From positions 1,080,902 to 1,144,901 of the forward strand of contig NZ_KB907784.1 in NCBI RefSeq assembly GCF_000382185.1: 64,000 nucleotides of DNA, read 5' to 3'. This stretch comes from Bordetella sp. FB-8. GTDB lineage: Bacteria > Pseudomonadota > Gammaproteobacteria > Burkholderiales > Burkholderiaceae_B. Positions 8,915-18,704 of the stretch are shown here, one piece after another (position 1 is the stretch's first letter; every line of letters starts with the position of its first letter). A model generated the notes under the pieces. That model worked only from the letters and a program-made list of their open reading frames with translations, did no database searches and was not told the origin of the DNA. A program made the translations under genes and the position numbers.

Positions 8915-11158
8915 TCAAGCGGTGCTTGCGGCCAAGCGGGTCAGCAGTATCGACACTCGGGCTCCGCCTTCCTTGCGATTGGCAAGGTCGATGCGGCCGC
9001 CGTGCTCGTCGATGATCTTGCGCACGATGGCCAATCCTAACCCAGTTCCGTGCGCCTTGGTCGTGACATAGGGTTCGAAAGCCCGTTGCGCCACCTGGGC
9101 CGCGAAGCCCGGCCCGTTGTCGGCCACGACGAAACGCACGGCACGCTCGCCATCCGGCCGGGCGCTTTCGACCAATTGCGTCGATACCTTCACCCGCCCG
9201 GCATCGCCCCGTTCGGCCACCGCGTCGCGGGCATTGGACAACAGGTTGTGGATGACCTGGCGCAGTTGCGTCGGATCGCCCTCGATATCGGGCAGGTCCG
9301 GTTGCAGATGCACGTCCAGGTTGAGCGCGCGCGGGCCTTCGCCGCCGCCCGCCTCCCATCCGTATAGCGCCAGCACGTCGGCCACCAAACCATTGAAGGC
9401 GATGCGCTGCATCACCGCGGGCGGCGTGCGGGCATACTCGCGGAAATCATCCACCATCTTCTTGAGCGACCCCACCTGATTGACGATGGTGTTGGTCGAC
9501 CGCGCGAGCATCTGTGCGTCCGACGGCGCAAGCTTGTCGGCCAGCTTCATGGCCAGCCGTTCGGCCGAAAGCTGGATGGGGGTGAGCGGATTCTTGATCT
9601 CGTGAGCCAGGCGCCGCGCCACCTCGCCCCAAGCCACGGTGCGGCTGGCCGAAATGACTTCGGTGATGTCGTCGAACACCACCAGGTAACCGTTGCCTCG
9701 CTCGTCCACGTGTAAATGCGTACCGCGCGCCAGCAGTATTGTCGCCTCGCCCGGCCCCGAGCGCTTGAGTTCGAACTGCTGCTGCCAGTGGGTGCGATCC
9801 GATCCTACGGCATCGTGCTCGGAAAACGCCTGGCGTATCAGATTGGCGAACTCGAGCATTGCATCGACGGTTTCGAGCGGCCGGCCTATGACTGAACGCA
9901 GGTCGGCCTGCAGAATGGTCTGCGCCCCCTGGTTGATGGTCGTCACGCGAAAGCCTTCATCAAAGGCCAGCACGCCGGAAGACAGGTTGGCCAGCACGTT
10001 TTCCAGATAGACGTTGGAGCGCTCGAGCTGCAAGCGGTTGCTCTCGACCATGCGGCGGGCCTCGTCGAGCTGGCGCGTCATGGCGTTGAACGAACGCGTG
10101 AGCTGGCCGACCTCGTCGCGCTCGGGCGGCTCGGGCAAGGGACGAAAATCGCCCACGCTCACCGCCTGCGTGCCTGCCGCCAGGCGCAAGAGGGGGCGCA
10201 CCAGGCGCTTGGATAGCGATAGCGCCACTGCGATGGAGGCCAGCATGGCCAACAACAGCGCCAGCGTCAGCGTGATGCCATAGAGCTTGCGCAGGCCCAG
10301 CCGCGACAAGGCCAGCTCCTGATAATCGCTGAAACCGCGCTGCACGCGGTTGGCGTTGCGGGCGAGCTGGTCGGGTACCGGCTGCACCAGCTGCAGCCAG
10401 CGCGTCTCGGACGCCGCGCCCAGCAGACTGCCGTCAAAGCGCTCGGGCGAGATCAACGGAACCACGACCCGCAGCGTCAGCGTGCTGTCCACCCCCGGTG
10501 AGGTCGGATCGGAAGCCTCGGCGGCCGAATAACCGCCCGCCAGCTTGAGCTGGTTCATCACGGTCGACGGCGGCATGGACGGCATCATCTGGCCGTATTG
10601 GTTGGTGGAGAAGGCCACCAGCCTGCCGCTGCTGGTGAACACCGCGGCCTCCTGCACGCCGCTGTTCTCGCGCAAGCGGATCAGGGTCCGCGCGATGTCG
10701 TTGTCGCTAAGGTTGTTCAGCCCGCTGGCCATGGTGCGCGCGCGCGCATTCAGCTCGGCCAGCTGCGTATCGAGTACCGCACGGCCCAGGTTCAGGCCGG
10801 CATCCAGCGCGGTGTCGACCCGCACGTTGAACCAGGACTCGATCGAGCGCGACAAGAACTGTACCGACAAGGTGTAGATCAGCGCTCCCGGCACCACGCC
10901 GATCAGGGCGAAGGCCAGCGAGAAGCGCGCCGTGAGCCGGGCGCCGAACTGGCGGCGGCGGATCTGGCGCACCAGCTTGCTGGTCAGGCCGATGACCCAG
11001 ACCAACAGGGCCAGGGCGAAGATGCCGTTGAGCAGCAGCAGCGCATCGTAATAATGCGCGAAGCGCGATGCGTTGCCGGTGGACCAGGCAAGCAGGCCCA
11101 GCAGCGACAAACCGCTCAGGGCGCCGATAATCAGGACAACGCGCGAGAACCGTATCAT
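8915..11158 (-). CDS. ntrY: NtrY-like membrane sensor histidine kinase
   Basis: A 747-aa kinase with three or four N-terminal membrane helices (about 8-26, 40-62, 85-105 and again near 300), an extracytoplasmic loop, a HAMP segment, a PAS region and a kinase core. The phosphoacceptor is His519 (RLAHEIKNPLTP). The ATP-binding boxes DNGPGFA and GTGLGLAIV lie near the C terminus. Its start overlaps the stop of the DUF4390 gene (ATGA). It is proposed to sense nitrogen or redox state, as for NtrY in other proteobacteria. Confidence 0.92.
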   Translation of the reverse strand: MIRFSRVVLIIGALSGLSLLGLLAWSTGNASRFAHYYDALLLLNGIFALALLVWVIGLTSKLVRQIRRRQFGARLTARFSLAFALIGVVPGALIYTLSVQFLSRSIESWFNVRVDTALDAGLNLGRAVLDTQLAELNARARTMASGLNNLSDNDIARTLIRLRENSGVQEAAVFTSSGRLVAFSTNQYGQMMPSMPPSTVMNQLKLAGGYSAAEASDPTSPGVDSTLTLRVVVPLISPERFDGSLLGAASETRWLQLVQPVPDQLARNANRVQRGFSDYQELALSRLGLRKLYGITLTLALLLAMLASIAVALSLSKRLVRPLLRLAAGTQAVSVGDFRPLPEPPERDEVGQLTRSFNAMTRQLDEARRMVESNRLQLERSNVYLENVLANLSSGVLAFDEGFRVTTINQGAQTILQADLRSVIGRPLETVDAMLEFANLIRQAFSEHDAVGSDRTHWQQQFELKRSGPGEATILLARGTHLHVDERGNGYLVVFDDITEVISASRTVAWGEVARRLAHEIKNPLTPIQLSAERLAMKLADKLAPSDAQMLARSTNTIVNQVGSLKKMVDDFREYARTPPAVMQRIAFNGLVADVLALYGWEAGGGEGPRALNLDVHLQPDLPDIEGDPTQLRQVIHNLLSNARDAVAERGDAGRVKVSTQLVESARPDGERAVRFVVADNGPGFAAQVAQRAFEPYVTTKAHGTGLGLAIVRKIIDEHGGRIDLANRKEGGARVSILLTRLAASTA

Positions 11159-11766
11159 CGGGCCGGCCGTGCCACGGCGAAGGTAAAGGCAGTCCAGGGC
11201 GTGGTGGGCGACCAGGACCTGCTGTTCAGGGCATTGACCTGCAGCGGCCGCGTCAGCATGGATGTGTCCAGCCGCACGCGCAGCTGGCCGGAATACTTCA
11301 CGCCCGACTCAAACTGATCGGCGGCGCCGACCTGCCAGTTGCGGATGCGCCGCACCTGTTCCATGGCCTGGTCGAGCGAAGTCACCGGCAAGGACAGCGC
11401 GCCCGTACCTGCCCGCCATTGACGCGTGAGCGCGTTGTAGACGATGCGCCAGGTCAGCGAGGTGTTGACTACGGTGCGATCGAACCACCACCAGCGCGAA
11501 CGCTTGATGACCAGATCCGCGGTGAAGTACAGCGGCACCCCGCGTTGCGCGGCGTCGCGCAGTTGATCGTTGAGGACAAAACTCACGTCCGCGTCGAGCT
11601 CGAGACGGCCGTCGCGCAAGACCGGATCGATGCGTTCGACGCGCGGATCGGCGGTCTGGGCGGCCTGGGCGGCCCGCCCGTTCCATGCGCCGAACAGGGA
11701 GGTTGCCAACAGAAAAGCCAGAAAACCACGTGAGATCGCCAAAGAAAGGCAGGCGCGTAATGTCAT
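11155..11766 (-). CDS. DUF4390 exported protein
   Basis: A 203-aa protein with a signal peptide (LAISRGFLAFLLATSLFGAW..., cleavage around residue 33-37). The body is beta-rich and family-typical (LELDADVSFVLNDQLRDA, FDRTVVNTSLTWRIVYNALT). Function is unknown. It is conserved between rsmB and ntrY in Burkholderiales, and translation is coupled to ntrY through a 4-nt overlap, so a role in periplasmic signal input to NtrY is possible (inference). Confidence 0.85.
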   Translation of the reverse strand: MTLRACLSLAISRGFLAFLLATSLFGAWNGRAAQAAQTADPRVERIDPVLRDGRLELDADVSFVLNDQLRDAAQRGVPLYFTADLVIKRSRWWWFDRTVVNTSLTWRIVYNALTRQWRAGTGALSLPVTSLDQAMEQVRRIRNWQVGAADQFESGVKYSGQLRVRLDTSMLTRPLQVNALNSRSWSPTTPWTAFTFAVARPAR

Positions 11767-11785
11767 GTCAACTATTTTTGGCGAT

Positions 11786-13120
11786 TCATCCCTGCTTGGC
11801 AAACAAGGCATAGAAAAAACCGTCGTGCTGGGCCGCCGGTGTTGCGTCGATAGCAACGGGCAGCAGTTGGCCCGGCGCGGGCAGGCGCCGGGCCTCGGGA
11901 TGGCGGGCCTGGAAGGCCCCCGCCTGAGCCTGGCCCTCGGCGGGGAAAACCGAGCAGGTGACATAGAGCAGCTTGCCGCCCGGCGCCACCGTGCGCCACA
12001 GGGCATCGGCGATGCCGGCCTGCAGCCTGGCCGTGCGCGCCACGTCCTCGGCGCGGCGCAGCCAGCGTATGTCGGGGTGGCGGCGCACGATGCCCGATGC
12101 CGTACAAGGAACATCGGCCAGCACGGCATCGAAAGGGCGGCCGTCCCACCACGCGTCCAGGTCAGCCGCGTCGGCCTGGCGCAGCGCCGCGCGCAAAGTT
12201 CCCAGGTGCAGGCGTTCCAGATTCTGCTCCACCCGCTCAAGGCGGGCGGCATCCACATCCAGCGCCAGAAGGTCCAGGTCGGCCAGCTCCAGCAGATGCG
12301 CCGTCTTGCCCCCCGGCGCGGCGCAGGCGTCCAGCACCCGCATGCCGTCGCGCGGCGCGAGCAGCGGCGCGGCCAATTGCGCGCCGGCATCCTGCACCGA
12401 CCACCAGCCCTGCGCATATCCCGGCAACTGCGTCACCGGCCTGGGCACCGCCAGGACCAGTCCCGCCTGCCCGAAGACGTCGGCCGCGACGCCTTCGGCG
12501 CGCAAAGCGTCCAGCACCTGATCGCGCGTCGCGCGGCGGCGGTTGACCCGCAGCATGAGCGGCGCGGGCACGTTGGCGGCCTCGAGCAACTCGGCCCAAT
12601 GATCAGGATAGTCGGCCCGCAGGCGGTCCACCCACCAGGACGGGTGGTTCCATCGCGCGCGCGGTGCGTCGGCCACCGCCTGATCCAGGGCCGCATGCTC
12701 GCGCAGGAAGCGGCGCAGGCAGGCGTTGAGCAGACCCTTGTACGGCGCCAGCTTGCATTCGCCGGCGGCGGCCTGCACAGCCTGGTTCACCACCGTATGC
12801 GATGCATAGGACGGCATGCCGGGCAGCGGATCGGCGCACGGCTTGAGCAGCGTGAGCGCCACGCGCAACAGCGCCGCCATGCGCGCGCCGGGCGATTTCT
12901 TGAGCAGCAGGCCGGCGATCTCGTCGGCCCAGCCCAGTTGGCGCATGGCATGAAAACCCAGGGCTTGCGTGCCCGGCCGCAAGGCGGCATCGGTGCGGGC
13001 CAGGACCTCGGTCAGCGAACGGCCCTGCTGGACGGCCAGGACAGCGTCGGCCGCGGCCAGAAGCAGCAGCGACAAGGGCGGTTGAAGAGCGCAGGAAACG
13101 GATTTAGCGGCTTGTGGCAT
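11786..13120 (-). CDS. rsmB: 16S rRNA (cytosine-967-C5)-methyltransferase RsmB
   Basis: A 444-aa m5C methyltransferase with an N-terminal NusB-like RNA-binding domain (to about 150) and a C-terminal Rossmann SAM domain. It shows SAM motif DACAAPGGKT, motif IV PCTASG with Cys339 and motif VI TCS with Cys389 (nucleophile), spaced exactly 50 residues apart as in E. coli RsmB. The start is set at 13120 (MPQAAKS); the frame stays open upstream but the extra residues are not family-like and would overlap rimO. First gene of the rsmB-DUF4390-ntrYX run. Confidence 0.93.
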   Translation of the reverse strand: MPQAAKSVSCALQPPLSLLLLAAADAVLAVQQGRSLTEVLARTDAALRPGTQALGFHAMRQLGWADEIAGLLLKKSPGARMAALLRVALTLLKPCADPLPGMPSYASHTVVNQAVQAAAGECKLAPYKGLLNACLRRFLREHAALDQAVADAPRARWNHPSWWVDRLRADYPDHWAELLEAANVPAPLMLRVNRRRATRDQVLDALRAEGVAADVFGQAGLVLAVPRPVTQLPGYAQGWWSVQDAGAQLAAPLLAPRDGMRVLDACAAPGGKTAHLLELADLDLLALDVDAARLERVEQNLERLHLGTLRAALRQADAADLDAWWDGRPFDAVLADVPCTASGIVRRHPDIRWLRRAEDVARTARLQAGIADALWRTVAPGGKLLYVTCSVFPAEGQAQAGAFQARHPEARRLPAPGQLLPVAIDATPAAQHDGFFYALFAKQG

Positions 13121-13382
13121 GACGGCATTGAACCATGCGCGCGCGTGTCGATGCATCGAATGCCGCGCGCATCGGCAGCGCGCAATGGCGCAGCCTGATG
13201 CCGGCGCGCGCAGGCAAGGCGAGCAGACGGCCACGTCGGACGCGTGCGCGGGCCGCGGGTTCGACGCCCACAAGGCGTTTGCCGCGCTCGCGGTTTGCCG
13301 TTGCATCCGATGATCGCCTGCCGCAGCCGGTCCGGCACAGGCCCGCGAGTACAATGGGGGCTTGCCAGAAAACCGGGTTTTT

Positions 13383-14711
13383 ATGTCCAACGCCACCGCG
13401 CCCAAAGTGGGCTTCGTCTCCCTGGGCTGTCCCAAAGCCCTGGTCGACTCCGAACGCATTCTCACGCAACTGCGCACCGAGGGCTACCAGATCAGTCCCA
13501 GCTACGACGACGCCGACGTCGTCGTGGTCAACACCTGCGGCTTCATCGACAGCGCCAAGGCCGAATCGCTCGACGCCATCGGCGAGGCCATCGCCGAGAA
13601 CGGCAAGGTCATCGTCACCGGCTGCATGGGCGTGGAAGAATCCGTCATCCGCGGCGTGCACCCCAGCGTGCTGGCCGTGACCGGCCCGCAACAGTACGAG
13701 CAGGTCGTGCGCGCCGTGCACGATGCCGCCCCGCCCAGGCAGGACCATAACCCGCTGATCGACCTGGTGCCGCCGCAGGGCGTCAAGCTCACGCCGCGCC
13801 ACTATGCCTATCTGAAGATTTCAGAAGGCTGCAATCACCGCTGCAGCTTCTGCATTATCCCGTCGATGCGCGGCGATCTGGTCAGCCGGCCGGTGGGCGA
13901 TGTGCTGAACGAAGCCGAGCGCCTGGTCAAAGCCGGCGTGAAGGAACTGCTGGTGATCTCGCAAGACACCAGCGCCTACGGCGTCGACCTCAAGTACCGC
14001 AGCGGTTTCTGGAACGGCCGCCCCGTCAAGACCCGCATGACCGAACTCTGCGGCGCGCTGTCGGAGTTGGGCGTGTGGACGCGCCTGCATTACGTCTACC
14101 CCTATCCGCACGTCGACGAAGTCATCCCCATGATGGCCGAGGGCAAGATCCTGCCCTACCTGGACATCCCCTTCCAGCACGCCAGCCCGCGCGTGCTAAA
14201 GGCCATGAAGCGTCCTGCGTTCGAAGACAAGACCATGGCACGCATCAAGCAGTGGCGCCAGGCTTGCCCGGACCTGACCATTCGCTCGACCTTCATCGTC
14301 GGCTTTCCCGGCGAGACCGAAGAAGATTTCCAATACCTGCTGGACTGGATGACCGAAGCCCAGCTCGACCGCGTGGGCTGCTTCCAGTATTCGCCCGTGC
14401 AAGGGGCACCGGCCAACGCGCTGGGCGGGCATGTGCCCGACGAGGTCAAGCAGGCGCGCTGGGAGCGCTTCATGGAACACCAGCAGGCGATCTCGGCCGC
14501 GCGTCTTTCGGCCAAGGTGGACCGCGAGATCGACGTGCTGATCGACGGCCCCGACGAGGACGGCGACATCGTCGGCCGCTCCAGCGCCGATGCGCCCGAG
14601 ATCGACGGCGTGGTGTATGTGGAAAGCGGCAGAACCCTGAAGGCCGGCGATCTGGTGCGCGTGCGCGTCACGGACGCCGACGAATACGATCTCTGGGGCG
14701 AAACCGTTTAG
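13383..14711 (+). CDS. rimO: Ribosomal protein uS12 methylthiotransferase RimO
   Basis: A 442-aa radical-SAM enzyme that adds a methylthio group to Asp88 of ribosomal protein S12. The N-terminal UPF0004 domain supplies Cys16, Cys52 and Cys86 for one iron-sulfur cluster. The radical-SAM cluster is Cys150/Cys154/Cys157 (CNHRCSFC). A C-terminal TRAM domain ends in YDLWGE. The ATG at 13383 gives [20 protein letters not shown]; a TTG at 13362 is in frame but unnecessary. A TACAAT -10-like box lies at 13350-13355. Confidence 0.97.
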   Translation: MSNATAPKVGFVSLGCPKALVDSERILTQLRTEGYQISPSYDDADVVVVNTCGFIDSAKAESLDAIGEAIAENGKVIVTGCMGVEESVIRGVHPSVLAVTGPQQYEQVVRAVHDAAPPRQDHNPLIDLVPPQGVKLTPRHYAYLKISEGCNHRCSFCIIPSMRGDLVSRPVGDVLNEAERLVKAGVKELLVISQDTSAYGVDLKYRSGFWNGRPVKTRMTELCGALSELGVWTRLHYVYPYPHVDEVIPMMAEGKILPYLDIPFQHASPRVLKAMKRPAFEDKTMARIKQWRQACPDLTIRSTFIVGFPGETEEDFQYLLDWMTEAQLDRVGCFQYSPVQGAPANALGGHVPDEVKQARWERFMEHQQAISAARLSAKVDREIDVLIDGPDEDGDIVGRSSADAPEIDGVVYVESGRTLKAGDLVRVRVTDADEYDLWGETV

Positions 14712-14716
14712 TCAAC

Positions 14717-15301
14717 ATGGCCTTGAAGAACATCTGCGTCTACCTGGGTTCCAACACCGGCCGCACGCCCGTCTACCTCGAGCAGGCGCAGGTGCTGGGC
14801 CGCGAGCTGGCGGGGCGCGGCATCGGCCTGGTCTACGGCGGCTCCAACGTCGGACTCATGGGCGTGCTGGCGGACGCCGCACTGGAAGCGGGCGGCCGCG
14901 TCGTCGGCATCCTCCCCGAGCGCCTCAAAGCCAAGGAAGTGGCGCACCTGGGCCTGACCGAACTGCACATCGTCGCCACCATGCACGAGCGCAAGCACAG
15001 GATGGCCGAAATCTCCGACGGCTTTATCGCCCTGCCAGGCGGCGCCGGCACCCTCGATGAAATCTTCGAGACCTGGACCTGGGCGCAACTGGGATTCCAC
15101 AGCAAGCCTTGCGGTCTGCTCAATATTGCCGGCTATTACGACAAGCTGGCCGACTTCCTCGATCACGCCGCGCAGGAACGGTTCATGCGCCAAGAGCATC
15201 GAGCCATGCTGATGGTCGAGTCCAGCCCGGCGGCGCTCCTGGACCGCTATGCGGCCTACCAGGCGCCCACCGTCTCGAAATGGATCACCGAGGGAAAGTG
15301 A
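14717..15301 (+). CDS. LOG-family cytokinin riboside 5'-monophosphate phosphoribohydrolase
   Basis: A 194-aa protein of the TIGR00730/LOG family, which hydrolyses nucleoside 5'-monophosphates (AMP or N6-modified AMP) to free base and ribose 5-phosphate. The signature PGGAGTLDEIFE and the nucleotide-binding GGSNVGLMG are both present. It starts 5 nt after rimO, so it is probably cotranscribed. In non-plant-associated bacteria the physiological role is usually purine nucleotide salvage. Confidence 0.88.
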   Translation: MALKNICVYLGSNTGRTPVYLEQAQVLGRELAGRGIGLVYGGSNVGLMGVLADAALEAGGRVVGILPERLKAKEVAHLGLTELHIVATMHERKHRMAEISDGFIALPGGAGTLDEIFETWTWAQLGFHSKPCGLLNIAGYYDKLADFLDHAAQERFMRQEHRAMLMVESSPAALLDRYAAYQAPTVSKWITEGK

Positions 15302-15303
15302 TC

Positions 15304-15879
15304 ATGCAGGATCAGATTCCGCGCGATACCGCCGCCGTCCTGCGCGATTATTTCCATGCCAAGGACGAGAACCGCCCCTGGTATATGGCCCGCGCCTTTG
15401 CACCCGATGCGGTGCTCAAGGTCGCGCTGCGCACACAGGCCATTGCCTTCCCCCCCGAATCGCGCGGGGTGCAGGCCATCGCCGACACGCTGGCGCGCCG
15501 CTTCGGCCAGACCTACGACAACGTCTTTACCTTCTATCTGTCGCGCCCCGCGGACGGCGCCATGCTCGATGCCTACCGCTGCGACTGGGTCGTGGCCATG
15601 ACCGAGAAAACGACGGGCCAGGCGCGCGTCGGCTGCGGCCTCTACGAATGGACCTTCCACCGCGAGCCGCACCAGGCCGCCAGCCTGGTCATCACCATCG
15701 AGAACATGCTGACCTTGCCGGCCGACGAGGCCGACGCCATTCTCGATTGGATCACCCGCCTGCCCTATCCTTGGGCCGACGCCCAGCGCATCGTCTCTAC
15801 CGCGCCGGCCATCGAGGCCCTCGCGCCGGTCCTCCAATGGATACGGCGCAACGCGCCACACCCTTCGCTGACGGCCTGA
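15304..15879 (+). CDS. NTF2/SnoaL-like protein, function unknown
   Basis: A 191-aa protein with an N-terminal alpha+beta region typical of NTF2-like folds (VLRDYFHAKDENRPWYMARAF, then paired strands VLKVAL and FTFYLSRPADG). There are no signal peptide and no catalytic motif I can name. It begins 2 nt after the LOG gene and is followed by the PPOX flavoprotein after 22 nt, forming a rimO-LOG-NTF2-PPOX run. The fold call is by pattern only. Confidence 0.6.
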   Translation: MQDQIPRDTAAVLRDYFHAKDENRPWYMARAFAPDAVLKVALRTQAIAFPPESRGVQAIADTLARRFGQTYDNVFTFYLSRPADGAMLDAYRCDWVVAMTEKTTGQARVGCGLYEWTFHREPHQAASLVITIENMLTLPADEADAILDWITRLPYPWADAQRIVSTAPAIEALAPVLQWIRRNAPHPSLTA

Positions 15880-15901
15880 TCCTCCCACTGCGGCAAAGAC
15901 C

Positions 15902-16528
15902 ATGTGCGACCAAGATCCGCAGCGCATCACCGACCTGGAGATGCTGACCCGGTTATACGGCGAACCGAGCACCGCGTCTCTCGTGAAAGAGTTGGATCAC
16001 ATCCACCCGCATTACCGGGCCTTCATCCAGGCCGCTCCCTTCGCGGCGCTGGCCACCTGTTCGCCTGAAGGACTGGACGTCTCGCCGCGCGGCGATCCGG
16101 CCGGCTTCGTACACATCGAGGACGCCAGGACGCTGATGATCCCGGACCGGCGCGGCAACAACCGCATCGATAGCCTGCGCAACGTGCTGGCCGATCCGCG
16201 CGTGGCGCTGCTGTTCCTGATACCGGGCGTGAGCGAGACGCTGCGCGTGAACGGCCGCGCCGAGATCCGCGTGGAGCCCGCCCTGCTCGAACGCTTCGCC
16301 ATGGATGGCAAGCGGCCGCGCTCGGTGCTCGTCATCCACGTGGAGACGGTGTTCTTCCAATGCTCGCGCGCCATCGTGCGCGCGGGCCTGTGGGATGTGT
16401 CCAAGCACACGGCGCGTAGCGAACTGCCCAGCACCGGCGGCATGCTGGCCGATTTCAGCAAAGGGACGTTCGACGGCCAGACGTACGACCGCGAGTTGGA
16501 ATCACGGGTGAAAAGCACGCTGTATTGA
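15902..16528 (+). CDS. Pyridoxamine 5'-phosphate oxidase-like FMN protein (MSMEG_1061 type)
   Basis: A 208-aa split-barrel flavoprotein. Typical segments are AALATCSPEGLDVSPRGDPAGFVH, LMIPDRRGNNRIDSLRNVLADPRVALLFLIPG and TLRVNGRA, which bind FMN in this subgroup. The C-terminal HVETVFFQCSRAIVRAGLWD also fits. Such proteins are predicted oxidoreductases with unknown substrate, not PdxH itself. Convergent with fmt, 6 nt apart. Confidence 0.85.
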   Translation: MCDQDPQRITDLEMLTRLYGEPSTASLVKELDHIHPHYRAFIQAAPFAALATCSPEGLDVSPRGDPAGFVHIEDARTLMIPDRRGNNRIDSLRNVLADPRVALLFLIPGVSETLRVNGRAEIRVEPALLERFAMDGKRPRSVLVIHVETVFFQCSRAIVRAGLWDVSKHTARSELPSTGGMLADFSKGTFDGQTYDRELESRVKSTLY

Positions 16529-16534
16529 GGTGCC

Positions 16535-17464
16535 TCAATCAGGCTGCCAACCGCGCACGAACACATCCACCGGCTGACGCTTTCCGCCCGCCTTCTGCAG
16601 TTCCAATAAGCGTAGCAAGCCCTCGCCCGTGGCAATGTCTATGCCCTGGGCCGTGGCGTTCAGCACGCGGCCCGGCTCCCCCACCCCCGGCAAGGCCTGC
16701 GCCTTCCACACCTTGACCGGATCAGCCAGGCCCGGCAAGCGTATCGTCGCCCCCGGCACGGGATTGAACGCGCGCACGCGGCGCACCAGCAGTTCGGCGG
16801 CCTGCGTGCAATCGAGCGCGGCTTCGGCCTTGTCCAGCTTGGCGGCGTAGGTCACGCCGTCCTCGGGCTGGGGGCGCGGTGTCAGCTGCGCCAGCGTGGC
16901 CAGCGTCTGGACGATGGCGCGGCCGCCCTCCTGGGCCAGCGCGTCGTGCAATTCGGCCGCCGTCAGCGTCTGGCCTATGGGCACTGTGCGTTCGAGCAGC
17001 ATGTCGCCCGTATCCAGGCCCTCGTCCATCTGCATGATGGTCACGCCCGTCCGGGCGTCGCCCGCCTCGATGGCGCGCTGGATCGGCGCCGCGCCGCGCC
17101 AGCGCGGCAGCAGGCTGGCATGAATGTTCAGGCAGCCCAGCCGCGGCAATCGCAGCGTCCACACCGGCAGGATCAGACCGTAGGCGGCCACCACCATCAC
17201 GTCCGGCGCCACGCGCTCGAGCAGCGCGCGCGCAGATGCGGCTTCGTCGGGATACTTGCCCTCCAGCCTCAGGCTGCGCGGCTGCGCCACCTCGATGCCG
17301 GCATCGAGCGCGGCCTGCTTGACCGGACTGGGCGTGAGCTTGAGTCCGCGGCCGGCGGGACGATCGGGCTGCGTGAGCACCAGCGCAATCTCATGCCCGG
17401 CGGCCCGCAGGGCCTGCAGAGCGACACGGGCGAAGTCGGGAGTTCCGGCAAAGACAAGGCGCAT
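16535..17464 (-). CDS. fmt: Methionyl-tRNA formyltransferase
   Basis: Formylates initiator Met-tRNA using 10-formyl-THF. The 309-aa protein has the formyltransferase core with [20 protein letters not shown] (catalytic Asn-His) and [11 protein letters not shown], and a C-terminal OB-like tRNA-binding domain. The start [12 protein letters not shown] at 17464 matches family N termini; upstream codons to 17500 are surplus. The partner def is normally adjacent but here lies 2.2 kb away, with an accessory block between. Confidence 0.96.
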   Translation of the reverse strand: MRLVFAGTPDFARVALQALRAAGHEIALVLTQPDRPAGRGLKLTPSPVKQAALDAGIEVAQPRSLRLEGKYPDEAASARALLERVAPDVMVVAAYGLILPVWTLRLPRLGCLNIHASLLPRWRGAAPIQRAIEAGDARTGVTIMQMDEGLDTGDMLLERTVPIGQTLTAAELHDALAQEGGRAIVQTLATLAQLTPRPQPEDGVTYAAKLDKAEAALDCTQAAELLVRRVRAFNPVPGATIRLPGLADPVKVWKAQALPGVGEPGRVLNATAQGIDIATGEGLLRLLELQKAGGKRQPVDVFVRGWQPD

Positions 17465-17576
17465 GGCACAAAAAAGAAACCGTGAAAACGCTATTGTCAC
17501 TCATCGAGCAAGAACGGCTAGGCGCGCGCCCGTGCCGTCGGCGACCATGGCGCAGCTCGCACAACTCACGAGAATC

Positions 17577-18428
17577 ATGCACGACTACGCGAAACGCTTC
17601 GAAGCCGTCCTGGCCCATATCGTCGAAAACCTTGCGGGCGACCTATCGGTTGAAACGCTGGCTCGCCTCGCGAACTTCTCGAAGTTTCATTTTCATAGGC
17701 AGTTCGCCGCCTACATCGGCATGCCGGTTTCGCGCTACGTGCAACTCATGCGTTTGCAAGTGTCCGCCCGCCGCCTGGCCTCGCGCGAACCCTATCCGGT
17801 TCTCGAGGCGGCGTTCGACGCGGGCTTCGACAGCCCGGAGGCCTTCAGCCGCGCGTTCAAGCGCGCGTTCGGCCTGTCGCCCAGCGCGTTTCGGCGGCGT
17901 CCGAGCTGGCATATCTGGAGCGCGAATTTCGTCGTTCCCTACCTTTCCAGGAAACTCACCATGCAAGTGCAAATCGTCGACTTCGCCCAGACCCGCGTCG
18001 CCGCGCTCGAACATATCGGGCCGCCTGGCCTGGTCAACGCGAGCGTGCAAAAATTCATAGCCTGGCGCAAACACAGCGGACACTCTTCCCTGTCCTCGAA
18101 CCGCATCTTCGGCATTCCGTACAACAACCCGGACACGACACCCGAAGACGAATTCCGCTTCGACATCTGCGGGGAAGTCGCCGATCCGGTCGCGCCCAAT
18201 GCCTATGGCGTGCGCGAGATCGTCATCCCCGGCGGCCGGTGCGCCGTGGTCCGGCATACGGGATCGACCGACCATATCGGCGAAACGATCTACCCGATCT
18301 ACCGCAACTGGCTGCCTTCGAGCGGCGAGGAATTGCGCGATCACCCCTTGTTCTTCCATTATGTGAACGTCTGCCCCGAAACCCCGCAGGACCGGTGGCA
18401 AACCGACATCCACCTTCCCCTGGCTTAG
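17577..18428 (+). CDS. AraC-family regulator with GyrI-like effector domain
   Basis: A 283-aa protein with two AraC helix-turn-helices (about residues 20-110: LSVETLARLANFSKFHFHRQF and FDSPEAFSRAFKRAFG) and a C-terminal GyrI/SbmC-like small-molecule domain (about 135-283, VRHTGSTDHIGETIYPIYRNWLP). Such Rob/BmrR-like sensors usually respond to hydrophobic or cationic compounds. The start is uncertain: ATGs at 17547 and 17577 both lack a good binding site. It is the first gene of the block inserted between fmt and def, running divergently from fmt. Confidence 0.88.
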   Translation: MHDYAKRFEAVLAHIVENLAGDLSVETLARLANFSKFHFHRQFAAYIGMPVSRYVQLMRLQVSARRLASREPYPVLEAAFDAGFDSPEAFSRAFKRAFGLSPSAFRRRPSWHIWSANFVVPYLSRKLTMQVQIVDFAQTRVAALEHIGPPGLVNASVQKFIAWRKHSGHSSLSSNRIFGIPYNNPDTTPEDEFRFDICGEVADPVAPNAYGVREIVIPGGRCAVVRHTGSTDHIGETIYPIYRNWLPSSGEELRDHPLFFHYVNVCPETPQDRWQTDIHLPLA

Positions 18429-18562
18429 ATCATTGCAGTATCCCGCCCTCATACGCCGGCTGCTTCGCGCCAAAGAACCCATGGACGCCGCCTCGCACGA
18501 GGCCCGGCCCGCCAGGCGCCCGGCCGCGGATACATTGCGGCCCCCCCAGCCAAGGAGCTGTC

Positions 18563-18697
18563 ATGAACGAAGGTTTCGATATCGTGGGCCGGTATGGCGA
18601 CGACCTGGACGCGGCGCGCGCATTCTGCATGGACACGCGGCAATTGCGCGATCCGGCCGGCCAGGGGTGGAAGTTGATCCAGGCACGCAAGGCGTAG
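18563..18697 (+). CDS. 44-aa small ORF with strong ribosome binding site
   Basis: MNEGFDIVGRYGDD... is a 44-aa acidic N-terminal/basic C-terminal peptide. AAGGAG lies 6 nt before its ATG, one of the best ribosome binding sites in the area, and its stop is only 7 nt before the next regulator's ATG. It could be a genuine small protein, a leader that couples translation to the regulator, or the remnant of a longer gene. No family recognised. Confidence 0.45.
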   Translation: MNEGFDIVGRYGDDLDAARAFCMDTRQLRDPAGQGWKLIQARKA

Positions 18698-18704
18698 AAC
18701 AGAC

